DNA of 64,000 nt, taken from NCBI GenBank assembly GCA_030737835.1, contig CM060851.1, positions 10,778,154-10,842,153 on the forward strand, written 5' to 3'. This stretch comes from Acorus gramineus. Lineage: Eukaryota; Streptophyta; Magnoliopsida; Acorales; Acoraceae. The position numbers and the translations under genes were made by a program. The notes beneath the pieces are model-generated. The model was not told where the DNA came from. It did no database searches and saw only the letters and a list, made by a program, of their open reading frames with translations. The number at the start of each line of letters is the position of its first letter. Positions within the stretch are counted from its first letter, which is position 1. Below are positions 58,133 to 64,000 of this stretch, piece by piece.

Positions 58133-58419
58133 CTCCAAAGGTCCTCCTCTTCTCCCTCCCTATTGGGCTCTCCTTCTTGGTGTTCTTGGTGTTTTTTTTT
58201 TTTTTTGCTATATTTGGGATTTCTTGTTGTTTTTGGTGTTGTGTTTATATGATGCCTCGTGTGAATGTTTTGTGGAGGGAGGTGCAATCATGTTCATGCC
58301 TTTTTTCCCGCCTTTGTTGGTTAAATTTCCGTTGGGGAAAGTTGGTGTCGGTGGTTCTAGTCACCTTCCGGTGAGTGAAAGTTTGGGATCTCACTCGCCC
58401 CTTGATGGGTCTCTCCAAA
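58133..58419 (-). promoter_or_regulatory. PLC upstream region and probable 5' leader
   Basis: Purine-rich leader (on the gene strand GGGAGAAGAGGAGGACC) directly before the ATG, and an A run at about 58190-58205. No defined TATA element can be asserted. Confidence 0.4.
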
Positions 58420-58997
58420 TAGGTGTGCAGCCTTGGTCGAATAAACCGAACTTGAACCGATCAAACTAAATTTGAACCGATCCAAACCAATTTTTTTCAA
58501 ATTTGGGTCAATAGTTTTATGGTTTAGTTTAGATATGTATTGAAAAATTAACAAACCGATCTATATTGATTTGAGTTTGATTTTTACTTTTAAAAAAACT
58601 AAATTAATTGAACCGAATCGAATTAAATTTAAACACATGACTATTTATAATCAATATTCATTTAAATCATTTTTTTATATTAAAAACTATATAGTTGTCA
58701 ACTTATTATACCGTTAATATTCATAAAAAAATGAATATATTAATTTATACAATCAATCCAGTCATTTTCTTATTTATATAAAGTTATAAACCCGACTGCC
58801 AGAAAACTCTAATCAACCATAAACCTTTAGCAGTTGGTTCGATTTAGTTTGGGTTAACCAAACAAAAATTGGTTCAATTCATTTTTGAATTTTCAGTTAA
58901 CTTTCGGTTCTATTTGATTTTAGGGTTATATGTGAATATAGTTTAGTTCAATTTGAGTTTGTAAAAAACCGGATCAAATCGATTAAATTGCACCCTA
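58420..58997. mobile_element. Inverted-repeat element upstream of PLC
   Basis: The ends TAGGTGTGCA and (inverted) TAGGGTGCA match. Inside both ends are repeats of AACCGA and GGTTC-ATT words (GAACTTGAACCGATCAAACT; GGTTCGATTTAGTTTGGGTT). 578 bp, non-coding. Confidence 0.6.
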
Positions 58998-59141
58998 TCT
59001 CTAAGTACATTAATATGGAGGTGTTTTAGCTGTGAGGATGCGGTTAAGCCTGTCAATTATTCAAAAAAATCTATATCCGATCAGAATCCGTGTCAAATTT
59101 ACAAAATTATCCAATATGTCCATATCCAAAATATTTCAGAA

Positions 59142-59390
59142 AAATGTTGCACTCACAGTCTCATTTGTTTTCATTTTTTAAAAATCACATACAATATAAT
59201 GAAGTATATATATTTTTATAAAAAAAAATAAAGTATATATACTCCATTGACTTGAATGGTGTCATTTATATAAAAAATATAAAAATTTTTTAATGAGATA
59301 TATACCTTGTTACGGTGAGTTTACAGCACTAACAAGCTATATAAAATTGGATTTTGAATTATAAAAATGTTTGAGTGTAACTGTGCTCAT
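59142..59390. repeat. MITE-like repeat, family A copy 5 (diverged)
   Basis: Starts ATGTTGCACTCACAGTC and ends GAGTGTAACTGTGCTC. The interior has ATGAAGTATATATATTTTTA and TATATACTCCATTGA, similar in type to copies 1-4 but reordered or inverted in part. Confidence 0.45.
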
Positions 59391-59844
59391 TTGAAGAAGT
59401 GATTTCACTCCAAATAGTTTTTAAAAATATATTTTTTTTAAAACACAACTTTTACCATTGGAAATTGTCTTTCGCTTTCTTCATGAATCGAACTGCTAGG
59501 AATGTTTAGAAACATACGTGGATTGATTATGATATTTGTAAAAGCAAAATCTTTAATAAAGCAGTCAAACATGCTTTCTATGATTCAATAATTATACACT
59601 CCAAATAATTTTTTTTGCTTTTACCTCTATCCAAACATAAAGTGGTTATACAAAAATAGATGTGAATATAGATGATTTTACGTTTGATTGTAATCATTTG
59701 TTAGTTTTAATAAATCTTTTTGTCTTTTGTATTCCTTTTATTACAAAAGAGCTAGTATTTGATAAATAAGTAGAAATAAACTATACTCCTATAATTTTAA
59801 CTCATCACTTTATAATTTATCTATACTAATAAACATGTTATTTT

Positions 59845-59950
59845 ATTAAATCTTCTCTTGATAAGATGAGAGAGGTACTCTAAGAACTTACATTCGAACT
59901 TTACTCTCTATTAATAAAAGAATATTTGATCAAGAAAAAAAATTTATCTA

Positions 59951-59987
<37 letters not shown>
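59845..59987 (+). mobile_element. SINE-like insertion with 9-bp target duplication
   Basis: 143 bp between two exact TGTTATTTT copies (59836-59844 and 59988-59996). It is absent at the matching place in direct-repeat copy 2. The text GATAAGATGAGAGAGGTACT with TACATTCGAACTTTACTCT resembles tRNA-derived plant SINEs, with a weak B-box-like word (TTCGAACT). It ends in an A-rich part and a TA array. Confidence 0.6.
59949..59987. repeat. TA microsatellite
   Basis: About 17 TA units at the end of the SINE-like insertion. Confidence 0.9.
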
Positions 59988-59991
<4 letters not shown>

Positions 59992-60140
59992 ATTTTCAAT
60001 ATTGTCAATTCTTCTGTTGCCCCGTTATCTTTTTCTTGATATAAACATCACTACTGCACCAAGTGGCCCCTACCCGGTGCACACTAATAGCCACACAATA
60101 AATATCCTGTACACGTCACCTTCTTCTAGCATTTTAAACC

Positions 60141-60200
60141 TGCTCTCTTTAATGACATTAGATGGGAACATGCTCTATTTAATGACATTAGATGGGAACA
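60141..60200. repeat. 30-bp tandem duplication
   Basis: Two units of TGCTCT-TTTAATGACATTAGATGGGAACA in tandem, one base different. Confidence 0.9.
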
Positions 60201-60879
60201 CAGTCCCAATCTTTTCCGTATAGTCCAAAGTCCGTATAAAGAACAGCTCCATATAGTCCAAAGTCCCTCCAGTCCCAGCTGTGTTGTCTATTGGATAAAT
60301 GAAGATTAAAAATGTTTTGTTTCTCTTCAAATACGACACTATGAAAAATAATCCCTGAAGAAGTCTTATTAAGATATTTCTATAAAGATTTAATAATATT
60401 TTTTGCTTTAATTTCATGACCTCATCATGACACAGTGCAATAGAAGATAAGATATTTGAATTACGAGCAGACTCCAATTTCTTCAACCTCATATATATTA
60501 GGTTATCTTCATATAAACTAGATTAAGATAATAATAAAAAAACTCACATGTACTTTTTTATTTTTTAGTTGTGATAGAACAAATTTCATTTATAAATTCA
60601 ATTGGTTTTCTTTGACTTATAGTTATATATAAAACAATGCTATGTGTGAAGAAAATAATTGTATGAAGTTTGATCTATCTGAGAGAAATGAAAGTTATTT
60701 TTAATGAGTAGCTTGTTTTGTTGTGTGAATTGAATGGTAAGAAAAGATAGAATCAATATCTGAAATTGAATGATGGTTTAGTGAATTGTGAATTTTTATA
60801 ATTTAAAGATCACTTATTATATATAAATTGCAATCTTAAATAATGTAAAGATCACATATTATTTATAAACTATAATCTT

Positions 60880-61150
60880 AAAAAAATATCAAGATCACAG
60901 TTCTAACCTAAACTGTGATGGTTTGTTTATTAAATATCATGTTTCATTATGAAAGCGTAATCTTTTCCTCTACAACGATCACGATTCATTCTATAATTGT
61001 GATTATTTCTCACTTATGATCACGCTTCAAAACCGTGATTAAAAATATGATATGAATGATCACACCCCCAGATATCGCTGTTTAAAACTATTATTAAAAG
61101 TCTTTAATCATGGTTTTAACTTTTAACTGTGATCAATATAAAAAATTGTA
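60880..61150. repeat. Cluster of GTGATCA/TGATCAC-type words
   Basis: Many short words on both strands built from ATCAC, GTGAT and AACCGTGATT, with alternating orientation. Such clusters occur in subterminal regions of some DNA transposons, but no ends could be fixed. Confidence 0.4.
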
Positions 61151-61185
61151 GTTGTTGTACTTTAATCATTAAACAAATAATTATA

Positions 61186-61496
61186 TGATTCAATAATTAT
61201 ACACTCCAAATAAATTATTTTGCTTTTACCTCTATCAAAACATAAAGTAGTTATACAAAGATAGATGTGAATAGATGATTTTATCTTTAGTCATTTGTTT
61301 GTTTTAATAAATATTTATTATTTTGTGTTCCTTTTATTAGAAAATAGTTAGTGTTTGATGCATAAATATAAAAAAATTATATTCGTATAATTTTAACTCA
61401 TTAATGTATAACATTATAATTTATCTACACTAACAAACATGTTATTTTCAGTCTTGTCTATTCTTCTATCATCCAGTATCTTTTTCTTGAAATAAA
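61186..61496. repeat. Direct repeat, copy 2
   Basis: Partner of 59580-60044, without the SINE-like insertion. Confidence 0.8.
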
Positions 61497-61773
61497 GTAT
61501 TGATATCTTCTTGATAAATTTATGATTTATTTACATTTTGATTTATATACTTTATTCTTGATAAAATATTACAAGATCAATAGTCCCACGGATGAAAAAA
61601 GTCACCCAATTTTTTTTTTTAAATGGGATTTTATTTATTTTATAATACGTGATTAGACCTTCTTGCATGAGTAGATAATTTTAAAGATTTTATTTTCAAA
61701 TTTGATGTGCACTTGATATTTGATATTGAATATTCCCCTGTGATTTGAATTAAACATATATATATTTTATTTT

Positions 61774-62202
61774 GGGTAAAATGCATTTTGACCTCCTTAA
61801 GTTTACAAAACTTGCAAAGACACCCCATATATTTTAAAAATATGCACTCACACCCCTTATTAATAAATTTCATTGTAACATGAAAAAAATAATAACATGA
61901 AAAATATTGTTGCTTGAAATGTATTGATGGCTTATATTAATTAAGAGATATGAATGGTTAATTTAAAATGTAATAATGTTTTAAATTACTTCAAATACGT
62001 GGATGATAGTTATAAAACATTATTTTGAGTGATAAAATGATATTTGATTATCGATTTTTCTATTTTAATGAGAAATATACAAGAGGGGGCATAAATGCAT
62101 ATTAATAAATTACAATAAGGGATTAACTGCATATTTCTAAAATATAGGTGGCATTCTTGCAGGTTTCATAAAAACTTCAATGGGTGCATATGTATTTTAC
62201 CC
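61774..62202. mobile_element. Inverted-repeat MITE (429 bp)
   Basis: The left arm GGGTAAAATGCATTTTGACC and the inverted right arm GGGTAAAATACATATGCACC match over about 90 bp (also CAAGACACC-CATATATTTTA, AATATGCA). The middle is AT-rich. Confidence 0.8.
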
Positions 62203-63245
62203 TTTTCTTTTCTAATTTTTTCTATAATATGAGACTAGATGCAAGTTTTCAAGAAAAACCCTATCATCCAAATTAAAGTGAATAAGAGGTTTATACACCG
62301 TTGATATCCACAATTCATCTTATTACATATAGTACAAAAAATTTAAATTAGTTAGAACATAATAATTTTGATTTTTTTATTACAATGAATATACACTTTT
62401 TTTTTATATATAGAAAACTGTAGATAGGGTTATAATGTCTGAATTTGGGGTGACAGAAAAGAGAGTTAAATAATATATATGAATGATGAAAAAGATAAAA
62501 TGACACAGTGATAAGCTATCATAGCTAGAAAGAAACTTTTTTTTTTCTCATCTGATGAATATATACTTTTGATTTGCATATCTCACTTATTAGAATATAT
62601 TATAATTATGTGGGTATATCTAAATTTCCATTGATTTACAAGCTTTAATTTATAATTTAACTAATAAAGTATAATTATACTGTTTCATTTTTTTATTTTT
62701 TATAATGAAGTAGACACTGAGATTGTAAAGTATATATTAAATAAAAAAAATAAATCTCATACACTGCTATAGTAATGTGATTATTACAAATAACATCCCA
62801 ATCGGACTGAATGTTCTAGTGCCAATCTATTTTACAGCTTTTTCTTCCAGTGATTTTACACTTTAGTTTATGATTTGAGAATCATGATCCACTTGGGTAG
62901 CAAAGCATGTCAAAATCCGAATATGTCATGTTTTACCTTTAAAAAGACACGGTGCAGAATTATTTGATGGAAAGTAATGAATCTGAAAGGGTATGATTTT
63001 TATTTTTATTTTCAAAACCTTTTTGAAAATGATACTTGAGTGATGAATAGATCACCATGTACTCTGAGTGGCTGTTCCCATCATCCATGGACGGTGACAA
63101 TTTCCTCCCACCTATTTGTTATATATATATATTTTTTAAAAGCATGACAAAGACCAGGAGCCTATATACGTGGTCTCTATTCAAGCAGACTGGCACAGTC
63201 CCCCAGAGCCTACCCCCCCCCCCCCTCTTTAATTGTGATTCACTT
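62203..63245. other. Gene-free AT-rich stretch
   Basis: No supportable reading frame. A C run at about 63211-63224. Confidence 0.5.
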
Positions 63246-63476
63246 GGGCTGTGTTTGATTACGTGATTGTACAGCGTTTACAATTATATAAAATTATGTT
63301 TATAATTGTACAATCAAACAATTTTACTGTAACAGCTTTCTGCACACAAATTTTAGGTAAATAGTGTCCAAAAGCTGCGATTTAAAAAAACTGAGAAAGT
63401 GAGTTTTATGTAGAATCAGTTTTAAAACCCAGATTCCTGCATAATCAGTTTTGCAATCATGAAACCAAACGCACCC
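63246..63476. repeat. hAT-like MITE (231 bp)
   Basis: The left end GGGCTGTGTTTGATTACGTG and the inverted right end GGGTGCGTTTGGTTTCATGA align over about 25 bp, with GATTG after each. Ends of this type are common in hAT-like plant MITEs. No clear 8-bp duplication was seen. Confidence 0.6.
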
Positions 63477-63553
63477 TTAGTCATTAAATAATAAATAAGA
63501 ACACTGGTTTCGATGTTAACTGATCAGTTATCAGCTTCCCATCATTTTTTTTA

Positions 63554-64000
63554 GGGAAAAATCCATACAACCCCCTGAAATCTGACTGGAATCCATATAA
63601 TCCACTGACTTCTCTTAAAATCTATATAACCCTCTGAAAACACCTAGTAAATCTAAATAACCTCTTGAATAAACTTTTTGTTAATCGATGATGAATATTT
63701 TATACATTTTGTTTAGTTAATCCTAACTAAAAACACGATATACTAAAAAATCACTACAATAGGTTAAAAAAGCAAAAAATCATATGAAAATGACGATTTT
63801 ACCATCTCTGCATATATTATAAAACTCTATCCGGAGAGGTAAAATCATTATTTATAGAAGATTTTCTATATTTTTAACACATAGTAGGTTTTTTTAGTAC
63901 ACCGTGTTTTCTATCAAGGTTAACCAAGTATAATATTCACAAAATATTCATCATCTGTAAACGTAAATTTTTTTTAGGAGGTTATTTGGATTTACTAAGT
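63554..64000. mobile_element. Long-inverted-repeat MITE, family B copy 2 (cut by window end)
   Basis: The left arm has GGGAAAAATCCATACAACCC and repeated ATCCATATAA-CC units as at 41309. The right arm begins at about 63976 (GAGGTTATTTGGATTTACTA), the reverse complement of 63638-63665, and runs off the window. Confidence 0.75.

Larger units (their letters stand above)
59580..60044. repeat. Direct repeat, copy 1
   Basis: ATGATTCAATAATTATACAC, TTTTGCTTTTACCTCTATC, AAACATAAAGT and CATGTTATTTT occur in the same order at 61186-61496. This copy carries the insertion at 59845-59987. Confidence 0.8.

Noticed and set aside
58136-58138. TTG as a start two codons upstream of the PLC ATG
   Set aside because: A plant nuclear gene would use the ATG at 58132, which fits family N-termini.
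1-64000. CRISPR-like arrays or bacterial operons
   Set aside because: Regular repeats are only microsatellites and transposon ends; the genes have introns and are plant families.

Overview
The window is nuclear DNA of a flowering plant. It carries two intron-containing plant genes, a fragment of a third, and long stretches of AT-rich DNA filled with LTR retrotransposons and small inverted-repeat transposons. I see no bacterial operons, CRISPR arrays, rRNA or tRNA genes. I cannot place the species from the sequence alone.

Layout. Positions 1-15001 hold a Ty1/copia element on the minus strand (Copia-1). Its 3' LTR is cut by the window start and its 5' LTR lies at 14466-15001. It is split by a younger minus-strand Ty3/gypsy element (Gypsy-1, 3701-13553) that inserted between the Gag end and the protease motif. 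Gypsy-1 has two LTRs of about 3.5 kb around a 2.9 kb core that keeps an open gag but only scraps of pol. Copia-1 itself interrupts an ankyrin-like coding stretch (15002-15530). From 16188 to 18967 there is a probable Mutator-like DNA element, and at 19037-19713 a large foldback element. A two-exon gene for a plastid-type rhodanese protein (STR10-like) lies on the minus strand at 22410-24432.

Positions 24794-38795 are one complete 14.0 kb Ty3/gypsy element of the Tat type, on the minus strand, flanked by a perfect 5-bp target duplication. It has gag, a pol with a second RNase H, and a long antisense reading frame with a plant mobile domain and a likely spliceosomal intron. From 38801 to 42667 there are several MITEs, including two copies of one 549-bp PIF/Harbinger-like element.

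Positions 42952-58132 are a nine-exon gene for phosphoinositide-specific phospholipase C (598 aa, minus strand). All exon junctions could be read and they keep frame. Its sixth intron is 8.9 kb and contains an antisense copia element (Copia-2, 44912-51715), which in turn carries a diverged, reversed solo LTR of a Gypsy-1 relative (46579-48902). Downstream of 58132 the window is gene-free and holds MITEs, a diverged direct repeat with a SINE-like insertion, and simple repeats.

The two intact genes are not functionally linked in any way the sequence shows. The main stories are nested transposition, growth of a gene by an intronic insertion, and the antisense mobile-domain gene inside the Tat element.
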